DNA of 64,000 bases, taken from assembly GCF_028389875.1 (NCBI RefSeq), contig NC_084671.1, positions 1,372,501 to 1,436,500 on the forward strand, written 5' to 3'. This DNA comes from Rhea pennata (lineage: Eukaryota; Chordata; Aves; Rheiformes; Rheidae). Positions within the stretch are counted from its first letter, which is position 1. Each line of letters opens with the position of its first letter. A program made the translations under genes and the position numbers. The notes under the pieces were generated by a model, which was not told the origin of the DNA, searched no databases, and was given only the letters and a program-made list of their open reading frames with translations. Of this stretch, positions 1-10,439 are shown piece after piece.

Positions 1-3000
1 CTTTAACAAACATTTTCCTGAAAACAGGAAGTCAAGACACAGGTTTTCTGCCTACCTTACCTGTTAACACCTTTCTCTAATAATTTTATGTCCAGAGCGT
101 AAGTGCCTAAAGTAAACTAGAATAGCAAATCACATGCACATAATTGAAAGCATTGCATATATATATTCAATAGCCTGCTTACATATATATATGTAGCTGT
201 TTTCCTTTCCAGATAATTTGGAGCATTACTAACCTCAAAGAACAGAACTCATCTCTGAAGAATGCCAGGTTTTAATTTCGAATGAAGGGTCTGTTAAAAG
301 CAGTTAAGGTGGTGTGAGCCAAAATTTTAGGCTTTCTGTAACAGCATTCACAAGTTTGGTGTGCGCTTGTCTCATCCTGTGGAACATCATGCTGCCTGTG
401 CATGCTGACTAATTGAGCATGCAAATAATTTAAGCATAATACAGGTTACTATGAGGAAAACATTGCTTTTACTGTTGTAGTTAAGGGAGCTTTTCTAAAA
501 ATTTACCTTGCTAAGACGACAGTGAATAATCTATAGTGATTCATTTGGCCTCTGGTATTTTTTCTGTGCTGCTTTGTTTCTTAATGATTTAAATGATCTT
601 ATCCTAATTGTTAGTTACTTTAGCAATATGGCATTTATAACATCAGGTCTAAATGTAAAGTTATTAGCTGGTAGAAGTGAAAACAGGTGTGTCCTGCACC
701 TTATTTATGGTAGCAAGGAAACATTGTTAGCTTTCGAATGCTGGTGTCCTGAACAGTGATCTGTGAATTACTTACTATAATGGTTGGATGGTGCAGAAGT
801 GGAACAGTACTGGGTTAAACGGGAGGAGTTTGGCAGATTTCTGCATTGCCCTAGGGAAGCTGCAGAGCTGTGCTGGGATAGAGGTGGTCGTTGTTCTGCT
901 GAAGCAGTTTTGAAGAGTGTTCTGCTTCAGAAAAGAGCAACAAGAAGTGTCTTGTTCTTTCCAGTGCAAATCTTTGAGCCATAGTTTCTCCACAATGCCA
1001 TTAACTTCCACATAACCCTTCTCCAAAGTGAAAGATTTTATCTGTTTTAGTGGAAGCTGGGGGCGGGATAGAACACACTAAACACATTGCTCTAAACGTA
1101 TCTCAGTCTGGAAAAAATTAGTTTTAGGTTTGCTTTCAAAGTTTAGAATAACCCTGAAAGAAACTATAGATCATATTAATGTTTTCTATTAAAGACCTCA
1201 TTATAAAGTAAGCAGATGAGTCAGACTTGTTTGGAGATGCATATTTTGGGGAAAAATGCAGTACATTTTTAGTTGTCTGGATTTTCTTATAAGACATTTT
1301 GTTCTACAGACTGATCATTATTTTGGTATATGCTGTTTGTAATATAAATAGTGCTCTAGCAGATTGTCATTCTCAGGGAAAAATTTCTGAGAATAATTAC
1401 TTGATTTGAAAGCCTATTTTTATAGAGTATTATGAGTATTGTATACTCAGGGTACAGGAAAAACTTAGCTTTCACTTAACAGAGAAGGATGGGAAGAAGA
1501 TCTTACAGCAAGAAAGTCAAACTGGTTGGTTTAGAGTGAATACGGAGCTTTGTGCATGTGAAAGTTAAATGTCTGATTTAAAGATTTCTAGGTGCAGTTT
1601 AATTATACTTGGTCACTTACTCTGGTGCGTAGTTCTCAAGTAGAAAAATCTTAGCATTAGGTCAGGAATTGTATATTGTCCTGTGAATAAAGGAAATTTT
1701 TTCACCATGAAAAAGTTAAAATACCACCTAGGCACCACAGGCATAAGGAATATCTACTAGCAGTGTTTGGAGAGCCATTTATCAAAAAAATCTTGATGTG
1801 CCGTACTACATACTGTGTAAGTAAGCCTGATCTTACATATTCAGTCTGGAATGGATATAATTGGTCCACCTACTGGAGACATTGGGTTAAATTAAATTGT
1901 CATTTAGCATTAGACTATCCGTATGTTGGTTCTGGCATCTGTTTTTATATTTGTTTTCCAGTTTGCCTATTGCACAGGAGACATTATGACTCTAATGAAA
2001 CATTATCTTAAAAGCTCCAGGAGGGAATACACGAAGGCTTTCCTAATTCTTCAGAATCATCTTTTCTAGAGTGGGCTAAAGGCTTATAGGAATGTTTCCC
2101 TGACTGGATGTTCCATACACAAAGATACTGTATGCTGGGGGGGGGGGGTAAGACTACTGGTGGGAAGACAGTCATTTTGTTTTCACAAGATGTATAGTAT
2201 ACAGAGTTTAAGAAGAAATACGTGTTTAAATTGGAAGACAGTCTAACATTATCCCATTTTTCTCAGAGTTGCATGAAAGGGAACCTAGTTGTCCTATTAA
2301 GAATGGTTACAGGGAAAGGAATAAAATAGGAATGTGTAAATAACATGTTTCTAAAAATAAAAACAATTTTAAACTCATGCAAAATCCTTTATGGATCTTC
2401 TTATTTTGGTTGAAACAGCAAGCTTAGCACAGCCTACTTTTAATCACTGAAATGTTTAAACAAGCTTTTATTTTAGTTTTGGCTGTCATTACGAGATTAA
2501 CTGATAACAAGTATCAGTAAAACATACAGTAGTTCAGTCTTTGAGGAAGAATGTATGTATGTGATGGATTTAAAAAAAAAAGTACTGCAATTTATTTTTA
2601 AGTACCAAAGAACAGTGCAAATATTTCTAGCCAAAATAATCACTGGGATTTTCTTCTTGCATTCTGCATGAAGAGTTATCTGAAAGTCTTGAATTCTAAA
2701 TCACTTCATTAAAAAGAAATGTTGGATATCTGCAAATAGAAGTTAGCTTTCTACAGCTTGTTGGAATAAAGTCCGTAAGAAAACATCCGCCTTCTAGAAG
2801 AGACTGTTAAACTTTGATCTTGGAAATGATACCTAGTAGGATGTAGTTCAAGTAATTCCTGCTCTCCCTCTCCTCTTTGGGCCAGGCTCCATAGACTGTA
2901 TGCACCTCCTTTGATCAAAATTGTTTACTTTTCTTCTAGGTTATACAAAGCCAGATTCAAAAGATTAATTTAGGGTTCAGTTCTGTCCTTTTGTGTGCTC

Positions 3001-3557
3001 TCTCTGATTTTCCAGACCAATACACATGCAAACATGGGTCCTTTTGAGAAACACAGACTTTTTTCTTTTTAAAAAATTCTTGATTCTCATTCTTAGTAAA
3101 CATGGTAGATAATCCTGCTGTTGATACTAAAAGTGCTGTATTGCATTTATCTCAGACTTTGTACACTAGATGGAGTCCTTCAGATTAATAATAGATACTT
3201 GTCACAGACATTAGTGTAAGAAAGAGTTGATTTTAATTGCTTTTAAGTAATACAGGTAAAAGTGTACAAGATAGATACCGTGTCAGGTAGGTCCCATATA
3301 TGTAGACCTATTTTCTATTCCAACATACTTAAGATATATTTAATTGTATTTGAATAAGACATTACTAAAACTAATACCATGCCTTTTTGGCTATATTTTG
3401 AGGGAGGGGAGGAGAGAGTTTGTGATTTTTTTTTTCTTGTTTTCCACCATGAGAAAGATAAAAAATTTAAGATAATATGATCTTGAAAAGGGAATAGTCT
3501 TTACCATTATCAAGACCAGAAGTCCTGCAAACTGAAATTCATCTTCGCTGTTTGCAG
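1..3557 (+). other. ARHGEF26: ARHGEF26 intron (3' part)
   Basis: AT-rich, non-coding DNA upstream of the first recognisable ARHGEF26 exon and ending in the acceptor tttgcag. I could not find a further upstream coding exon with confidence, so the preceding exon probably lies outside the window. It contains a 12-G run at 2137-2148 and short open frames with no recognisable protein. No transposable element was recognised. Confidence 0.7.
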
Positions 3558-3625
3558 GAGTGAAAGAGCTCGCTGGATTACAGTGCTTGGAAAGAACAGT
3601 GACCTGCAGAAAACAGACAGGACAA
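3558..3625 (+). CDS. ARHGEF26: ARHGEF26 exon, end of PH region
   Basis: A 68-nt internal exon between acceptor tttgcag and donor gtaagt. Its first base completes a codon from the previous exon. It reads SERARWITVLGKNSDLQKT and onwards, and its last base starts the Thr codon finished by the next exon. Confidence 0.9.
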
Positions 3626-3932
3626 GTAAGTCACGGCTAACAAGATTGCTGAGGGCTTTGATGTGAGAAAAGAAATATATTGTGCCTTAGTGGAGACTGA
3701 CTGACTTAAGCAAGTGTAGACTGTGAACATAAGTCATCCTTGTTTGTTTTCTAGGTGCTATTGGTCTAGCTACATGAACTTTGAGCATAGGAGCGTTTTT
3801 TTGTAGAGTTCTCTTGTGCACAGTAATTTCAGTATGCATTTGTTAACTGTAGTTTGGTTAGTTGTTTCACTTTGTTAGCAAAAGTGCAAAACTACTTACA
3901 TATATAGGCCAAGTGGGCTTGCGTGTAATCAC

Positions 3933-3964
<32 letters not shown>

Positions 3965-5278
3965 TCTGCTACTTCCTTTGAGGTGTTCTGGGCAGTATAT
4001 TCTAAGATGTAAATTTTAATAGCATGGGTGTAGTTTTGATTTGTTTTAAGTAAAGAAAGATAATTGCTTTATTATGTGGACAGAATAATGCAGCCTTGCT
4101 TACTGCTTCCACAGCTTTGACTCAGGTGGAGATCATCAGAACTTACACAGCAAAGCAGTCAGATGAACTGTCTCTTCAAGTTGCTGATGTTGTTCTGGTT
4201 TATCAAAAAGTAAATGATGGTAAGTAAGTGAACATTTTCCTGTTAGTAACTATCTGTGACTACTGCAGATAAATCCAGTTAGAAGAATTTGTTTCCCGGT
4301 AGGTCTTACAATGAATGACGTTTCAGCTTAGAAGAAACACTGGAAGAAAGCTGTAGGTTCAGGCTTTAAAAGACAGCCTCTGTTTAGGCAAGAGATGTTT
4401 AACTCATCATCTGTCAAAACTTACATAGATAAATAATAGCAGAGGGAAAGGATGTGCTGTTTGTTTTTGACATGTGAAACATCCACAAATAATAATAAAT
4501 GGAATTAAATTCTCCCTATAAACACAGATCTCAAAGACATTGCAGTAAGTACCAGCTTTGTCTGAGTAACAGCAAATACAAGGGTCTAATGGTGCAATGA
4601 TTACTCTGTCGTAAGAGTTTTTGTGCAAGTATTCTGCTCTATAAAAAGTGTTCTTTTTGTGTACGTATTCCATACCACCAAGAACCACGAGATCTGAATT
4701 GATTTTTGTTTGGATATGCCAGCAATTATACTCATCGCTCATAAGGTGCTGACTCAGTGATGCTCGATGCTCGCAGCACTTCACTTCAAGTATTAAATTC
4801 TGACTTAATGCACTATGAAATCAAACTCCTATCTGTTGTGCCCACATTGCTTTCTTCTTTGGACTGCAGAAATAAATACTTTCAGATATATCTGAAATAA
4901 ATATAAATACAGTATATAACAATGTATTTACTCTTCTGCTGTTACTAGTCTGCTTGAATAAAAATCCTGCCTAATCTATCATCTCCTACTTTATTCACTA
5001 AAAAGATAAATGCATCCTGACAGTGTCAGTTGTCTCTATACAAGTTCAACACACAGTTCTGAAAAAATACCTTTGAAAAATACCTTTGAAACTAGTTGTA
5101 AAGAAAGACTTGTTACTGTCTGTTCATCCTTACAGGTTGGTATGAAGGAGAACGACTGCGGGATGGTGAGAGAGGTTGGTTTCCCATGGAATGTGCTAAA
5201 GAGATCACATGTCGTGCCACAATTGACAAAAACATGGAACGGATGGGACGTTTACTTGGACTTGAAACAAATGTTTAG
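3558..5278 (+). CDS. ARHGEF26: ARHGEF26 (SGEF), C-terminal part, three exons
   Basis: The joined exons 3558-3625, 4115-4219 and 5136-5278 encode the C-terminus of the Rho guanine-nucleotide exchange factor 26, a RhoG activator that acts at the cell cortex and junctions and has DH, PH and SH3 domains. The first exon begins SERARWITVLG, the end of the PH region. The other two encode a complete SH3 domain with the hallmarks DELSLQVADVV, DGWYEGE and GWFP. The protein ends GRLLGLETNV and a TAG stop. The final ETNV fits a class I PDZ-binding consensus. I match this to human ARHGEF26 from memory of its C-terminus; agreement is near residue-for-residue. The N-terminal, DH and most PH exons lie left of the window. 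The paralogue ARHGEF16 is the main alternative, but neighbouring DHX36 and GPR149 make ARHGEF26 the clear choice. Confidence 0.95.
3626..5135 (+). other. ARHGEF26: Two ARHGEF26 introns around the 4115-4219 exon
   Basis: Introns 3626-4114 and 4220-5135, both GT-AG. The first contains a 25-A tract at 3940-3964. The second has a short tandem duplication of an aaaatacctttga unit just before the last exon (about 5063-5090). An antisense 125-codon open frame at 4407-4784 has no recognisable homology. Confidence 0.75.
4115..4219 (+). CDS. ARHGEF26: ARHGEF26 exon, first half of SH3 domain
   Basis: A 105-nt exon between ttccacag and gtaagt. It encodes LTQVEIIRTYTAKQ then SDELSLQVADVVLVYQKVND, the RT-loop part of the SH3 fold. 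The last base is the first G of the Gly codon completed at 5136. Confidence 0.95.
5136..5278 (+). CDS. ARHGEF26: ARHGEF26 terminal coding exon, second half of SH3 and C-terminus
   Basis: Follows acceptor cttacag and encodes GWYEGERLRDGERGWFPMEC, then the conserved tail ending GRLLGLETNV, with TAG at 5276-5278. The Trp pair and the GWFP segment form the usual SH3 ligand-binding surface. Confidence 0.96.
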
Positions 5279-7910
5279 ACAGCTTTTCCCCCCTCCCCTC
5301 CTTCTTCCTACTATTTCTTTATTACAGGATTTGCACTAACTGCTGTCAGTAGGGGCATGGTTGTATGCGCTGCAGCTCTAGCATGGAGATGTGAGTCAGA
5401 GACACACAAAATCTAGTAACAGAGAACTGATGTTTCAGATAGTCACTGCTGGAGTTTTGCATTTTGAGAGAGAGCTAAACTGAAACATGGGTCAACCAAT
5501 AGCACATTTCAGCTAGTAGTTTCTTAGGTGTTGGAGATCAGCCATACAGTCTTCTGACTTTATTTCCCTTTGAACTTCAGCTACTTCACTCCTGCATTTT
5601 CTCCAACCATTTATTTTTTTTTCCTAACAAACATTTATGTTCTTTGTAGCTGTCTCCTAGGCAGACTAAACACCAGAAACTCATTGAACTGGAGGTGAAC
5701 AGCAACACAGGATGGGGGAGTTCCTTCTCCTCCTAAGAAACTGCAGCACTGCATTTCCAGTAATAGAGTACTGTGTTAAGAGGATACTTCCCAGATCTGT
5801 CAAGTCTGTGACCTGAAATACAGAATAAGCAAACATGTAATTCAGAAAGGACTACCTGCCCCACACAAATCCAGGGAAGAAAAGGAGTAATTATTAGACC
5901 ACTTCTATCTATGTTAACAGAGCTGACATAAGCACCAGGAGTTTATAGGAAAAATCCAGAGAAATGCATCTGATTGATAGTGGTGGTGTTCTCTAATGGT
6001 GTGGTGTTTATTCAGATTTTGTCTCCTTGTAGCGTTCCGGTCTTGAAATGATTTCTAAGAACCAGAAATAGGAACCAGACTTCGCAAAATACATAGTGTG
6101 GAATATCTTGTTCCCAGATATTGGCACAAGACTCTGTCAGCCTTTACTTGTGCTTGTTTTGAGCATATTCTTAATATAAACTCTTGTGAACTTTTTTTTT
6201 TTTAATGCCTGTCAAATGGTCTGCTCTATGCTCATTTCTTACAGGAACCTTTTTTCCTACCTGTCATCAATCCCTTGCTCTGAATCCCTTTTATTGGCGG
6301 TATGGTTGCTTTTCCAGTATCATGGTGGATAGGTTGCACTTTGTGAGAATTAAAAACATGGGCCTAAAGCTGAAAGAGTCATTTCAAGCTGCAGAAAATA
6401 TTGATATGCACTACATATGAGAATGTTTTTCCAACTGGTTTCAATTTCACTCTTAAATGCCACTGCCCTCTTGTTCAGAATTTAATGTCTGAACTCACGG
6501 TTTGTTTACATATTTTTAAAGGACTGTAATAGCTGGAAATGTGTCCATTTTGTTTCAGTTTTCCCCGTGCCTTTACCTAGGACTTCAAATTAAGTTATTT
6601 CTTTAGAACAAGAATTTTTTGATGGCAACTGCAGAAAACATGAAGATGGGGGTTTGCTTGTTTTTGTTTTTAATCTTTCTGCTCTTCTGCATCAGAGGAG
6701 ATTGATCGGCTCTTTCTGTGGAGGCAAGATCTCAAATGAACTTGAGTTTACCTTCCTCTTCAGCCTTGTTAGCATCATGTTGAATCCACAGACAAAAAAA
6801 AAGAGGAAGCAAGTTCTGTAGTTTTTTTGAGTTGCTGGTCTTCTCATCTCTATTGCAGAAAAGGTAAGAAGATGAGGAAAAATCTGGAACTAGACAGATC
6901 AGCACCTTGATTAATTTGATATGTTGCTATCTATCTCTTTGCCTTCTCATACAGAAATATGCCAATATCACTGGATGTTTCAGGCAAGTGCTGAGGTAGG
7001 GAGAGTGACAGAAAAAATAATACTTAGACCTTGCTTTCAATGGAGCTCAAATGAGTGCTGCTTCACAAGCTCTTCTCTGCATTAGAGAAGACTTGTCACA
7101 ATTGCACTACATACACCACCAGCTAAATTTTGCATCTGCAGTTCATCTTTGAAATTTCACAGAAAGAAACCACTTAATGTTGTGTGACTAAAACGCATTC
7201 AAAAGTGAAGTAAATGTCTGTGCATCTTTTCTATAAAGTGTGACAGTTTGCATGCTGTATGTATTATAAAGTCTTCCTCCTTTTAAGGACCAGGTGATGA
7301 CTCAGCAGGGTTGAATACACGTTAAATAAAAAAAATCAGGCAAAAACCTGTACAAAGGCCACCTTGTCACATTTCTAGTCCTTTTTTCTTTTTCTTTTTT
7401 TTTTTTTTAAACAGAGGTTATGTGTTGTTTTATATCCTGTAATATGTTGGATATTTGATTTGTGAATGAATTTGATGTTAATAAGAGTATCTCTGTAACA
7501 ATTTAAGATGTACTAAGAAACCAGCGATCTTGTACAAAAATAATTATCTTTTCAGCCTGACAAGTGTTTATACAGCCTTATAAATTAATTTATAAGTGGA
7601 CTGATGAAACAGTAATAAAGCTATAAAATGTAAATTGAACAAAGTGTTAAATAACACTGTAAAAATTCTGCTAATATTTTAACAAATCATTGTACAGATT
7701 TTTAACATTGAATGTATAAATGCAGTCATTAATTATATTCTGATTTTTAATACATTGTATATATTTTTCATACCCAGTTTTTTCCAAAAATGCTGTAATT
7801 TTTTAAAGCTATTTTTCATTTTTTTTCCCCCTATTCTCAGACACAGTTCTTCAGGAATTAAAGACATCTATGATTTTATAGAACAACAATCAATAAAATG
7901 TTTTAAATTC
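5279..7910 (+). other. ARHGEF26: ARHGEF26 3' untranslated region (extent inferred)
   Basis: Follows the TAG stop. Three AATAAA hexamers lie at 7325-7330, 7614-7619 and 7892-7897, and the region between them is AT-rich with TGT/TTTT elements. I infer a 3' UTR of 2.0-2.6 kb; which site is used cannot be decided without transcript data. No coding signal is present. Confidence 0.55.
7614..7619 (+). terminator. ARHGEF26: Candidate polyadenylation signal AATAAA for ARHGEF26
   Basis: A canonical hexamer about 2.34 kb after the stop codon, in AT-rich 3' UTR-like sequence. The hexamers at 7325 and 7892 are alternatives. Confidence 0.4.
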
Positions 7911-8504
7911 TTACTAAAAAAAGGCTTCAGTTTTTCTTCAAAAAATAACAGTTCAGTACAAATTGTTAATGTTATTCTTGTCACTAAAATTGAATTCTGT
8001 TCTTTAACCTGAAGGGGAGGTGTTTAATTTCCTAATCTGTAGTGGTTAGCAGCAACCTTGTGTGTCCTAGTTCATCTACCATAGAGCCATCGTACTTGTA
8101 TTCGCATAAATTTGGCATGACGATGTGAACTGCAAGGCTGAGAGTACGCCTTGTTCCTGGGCTAGAGAGGGAAGATTCCATAGAGCTGTCTCGTAGAAGT
8201 GGTCAGCTGGCCGTAGGAAACTGAATTACGAGAAGGAGATGATAGGAAAACAGTATTCTTCAAGTACCATTGCCTTCTACAAGCCTTTAAAAATCTAGTT
8301 CTGGGATCAGATGCATCTTGCACACCTACCTCTCCCAGAGGCTGCCTGACAGCACAGACAGAGTGCCATCAAAATTAACTGGGATGCAGTGATTAGAAGA
8401 ACTCGCTAGTGTAGTGTACCTACTTGCAAAGTGGAAATACAGAATCCAATTTTTGTTCTAAACATGACTGTATTATTTGTTAATTAAAATACAATAGTTG
8501 TAGA

Positions 8505-8632
8505 AAGATCGTAACACATTACTCTCTAGGTGACTATATAAAGGAAGGTCAAAATTCTTACTAAGGCTACACCATATCCAGGAAGAGACATAAGCCTTCA
8601 GCTTCAGTGTATGCAGACACCTCCCAATACTG
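8505..8632 (+). repeat. Direct repeat copy 1 (TATA-containing)
   Basis: About 128 bp closely similar to 10293-10422 in the same orientation. The two share agatcgt at the left, a TATATAAAGGAAG box, a long identical stretch around ccatatccaggaagagac, and tatgcagacacctccc near the right end. It is not a repeat family I can name. It could be an old LTR fragment or a local duplication. Confidence 0.75.
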
Positions 8633-8968
8633 TCTTATTTCAACAGCTTCTGCACAACAGAGATTTCCCTTGGCGCTCCAGGACATTGGGCAGTTTGTAA
8701 CACCAACAGCCTATCAATCACACACTGTCCCAAACAGTCACAGTCTATGGCCAGTGCTATTAAATGAAAACATGACTTCAGCATTAGCTTACAGATCACT
8801 TACTTAATACCCTGACACGTACAAAAGGCTAGTTTTCAAACTCTTTCTTTGAGTAAAATGCAGACATTTCTGGCAGTTTTTGGTGTAAGAAAACAGTGTT
8901 ATGCTACAAGGCTTGACATCAGTCAGGGAAGTGGAATAGAATACTATTATTGACATATCAGTCACATC

Positions 8969-8995
8969 TTTTTTTTTTTTTTTTTTTTTTTTTTT
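8969..8995 (+). repeat. Poly(T) tract, 27 nt
   Basis: An uninterrupted T run, equal to a 27-A run on the minus strand. It could be the tail of a minus-strand retroposed sequence, but no clear body or AATAAA was recognised. Confidence 0.85.
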
Positions 8996-9106
8996 AGTAA
9001 AGATGTGATCATGCCAGTCCATGGCCACTTCAGGGTGTTATTCTGCTGGTGACTGCCCTGACAATACAATCTAGCTCCCATTCTCCCATTTATTTTATTT
9101 TTTTTT

Positions 9107-9121
9107 GGGGGGGGGGGGGGG
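9107..9121 (+). repeat. Poly(G) tract, 15 nt
   Basis: A run of 15 G directly after a T-rich stretch, then caaaggaggggg. Such a run can form G-quadruplexes and is also prone to sequencing length error. Confidence 0.85.
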
Positions 9122-9421
9122 CAAAGGAGGGGGTGTTGCTGAAAGCATTATAGGCTGTCATTGATTTGTTGAACTAGTGCTGTAGGTCTTACCTAAGCAC
9201 CATCTTCTACTGCTAGTGCATCTCGTCATCCTTTGGTAGGTAAATATTTTAGCTATTATTAAAAAATATTGGAAAACACAGTAACAAGCAAAAATAGAAC
9301 TGACATGACTCACTAAACCTCAGCTCCCCTCCAATAACAAACAGTAATATGGCTAATATCAACTTCTCCTTAATAAAAAAAAAACAAACAACCAAGAAAC
9401 ACAGCTAAGCCTTCACAGTCT

Positions 9422-9440
9422 GGGGGGGGGGGGGGGGGGG
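9422..9440 (+). repeat. Poly(G) tract, 19 nt
   Basis: A run of 19 consecutive G, the longest in the window, on the same strand as the 9107 run and the 9507 G4 motif. Confidence 0.85.
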
Positions 9441-9506
9441 TCCACTCAAATTCGCTGTGGTAACAGACCCTGCTATTGGACATGCCTGGTGGGTTTTTTT
9501 CATTTT

Positions 9507-9525
9507 GGGAGGGGTGGGGTGGGGG
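9507..9525 (+). other. Canonical G-quadruplex motif with one-nucleotide loops
   Basis: Reads GGGAGGGGTGGGGTGGGGG: four G tracts of 3-5 separated by single bases. Motifs of this form are known to fold into very stable parallel quadruplexes. Folding here is inferred from sequence only. Confidence 0.8.
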
Positions 9526-9998
9526 TTACATCAATTACATCTGTGCCAGCATGGTGCCCTGTATTGCCACTGCAAGCTGTTACCTGCAGAAACATGAGCT
9601 AAAAAGTACTACAGACAAGTTAGTCCACTTACTTACCTTGATTTAACCTGCATAAATCGTATCTGTGGTCACCATCAGCTGTGAGAACAGCTGCCTCTGT
9701 TACGCAGCAATGCAACCGCCATGTGGGCGCTTACCACTGTGGCACCACTTTGGCACCCTCCTGTTCTGGGAAGCAGGCGCCTCACAGGCCGTCTGCTCAA
9801 GTCGCCCCAGCAAAAATCTTTTTACAGCACTCGCCAAAAGCACAAACGCTTTTGGCTTCACCGCAGATGTGGACTCGCAGCACAAAATGTATATGCATTC
9901 ATCTTCCAAACCATAGACTTATTTCCCCTCTGTCCTGACATCATGTTATCAGTGCTTCATCTTAAATGCTACAGATGTTCAGGATGTGAAGCACTCAG

Positions 9999-10044
9999 AA
10001 TAAAGCATGTCAAAGTAAATTAAAAAAAAAAAAAAAAAAAAAAA
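9999..10044 (+). other. AATAAA followed by a 23-nt poly(A) tract
   Basis: AATAAA at 9999-10004, then 17 bases, then A23 at 10022-10044, the spacing of a polyadenylated transcript end copied into DNA. The preceding 9.66-10.02 kb has several overlapping short open frames (up to 100 codons) but no protein I recognise. It may be the 3' end of a retroposed non-coding transcript. A chance coincidence of an A-rich simple repeat is also possible. Confidence 0.45.
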
Positions 10045-10292
10045 CACGCAAACACACACAGCTTTAGGCTGTGAATTGATTAGTCTCTACCTGATACAAT
10101 CATCAGTGCTGTTTTACAGTACACACTAGTCTTCATAACCATAAAATCCAAAATTAAGAGCCAATTTACAAGCAAGAGCAGCTGATGGTGCTAGACCACA
10201 GGTAAACCCCAGAGCCAATTCCTGCTGCCTCTGTCACACAGCATCTGCCCTAGCTATTGGTCTCTACCACCCGGTCACCAGCCCAGATTAGG

Positions 10293-10422
10293 GAGATCGT
10301 GACACTTAATCCGTAGGTGAATATATAAAGGAAGATCCTAATTCTTACTAAGGCTACACCATATCCAGGAAGAGACATAAGCCTTCAGCTCCCTACTGTA
10401 TGCAGACACCTCCCACACCGCC
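10293..10422 (+). repeat. Direct repeat copy 2 (TATA-containing), beside the CpG-rich tract
   Basis: Second copy of the 8505-8632 sequence, about 1.79 kb to the right. It differs by substitutions and a small insertion near its right end. Its right part is itself duplicated in tandem as an imperfect unit of about 30 bp (about 10396-10455, tgtatgcagacacctccc / agtatgggcacctccc). It immediately precedes the CpG-rich minisatellite. Confidence 0.75.
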
Positions 10423-10439
10423 TTACCAGTATGGGCACC

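Noticed and set aside
4407-4784. 125-codon minus-strand frame in an ARHGEF26 intron
   Set aside because: No recognisable homology, promoter or splice context; random length is plausible.
9665-10023. Overlapping 83-100-codon frames before the A23 tract
   Set aside because: Three frames overlap, none conserved; kept only as the body of a possible retroposed transcript.
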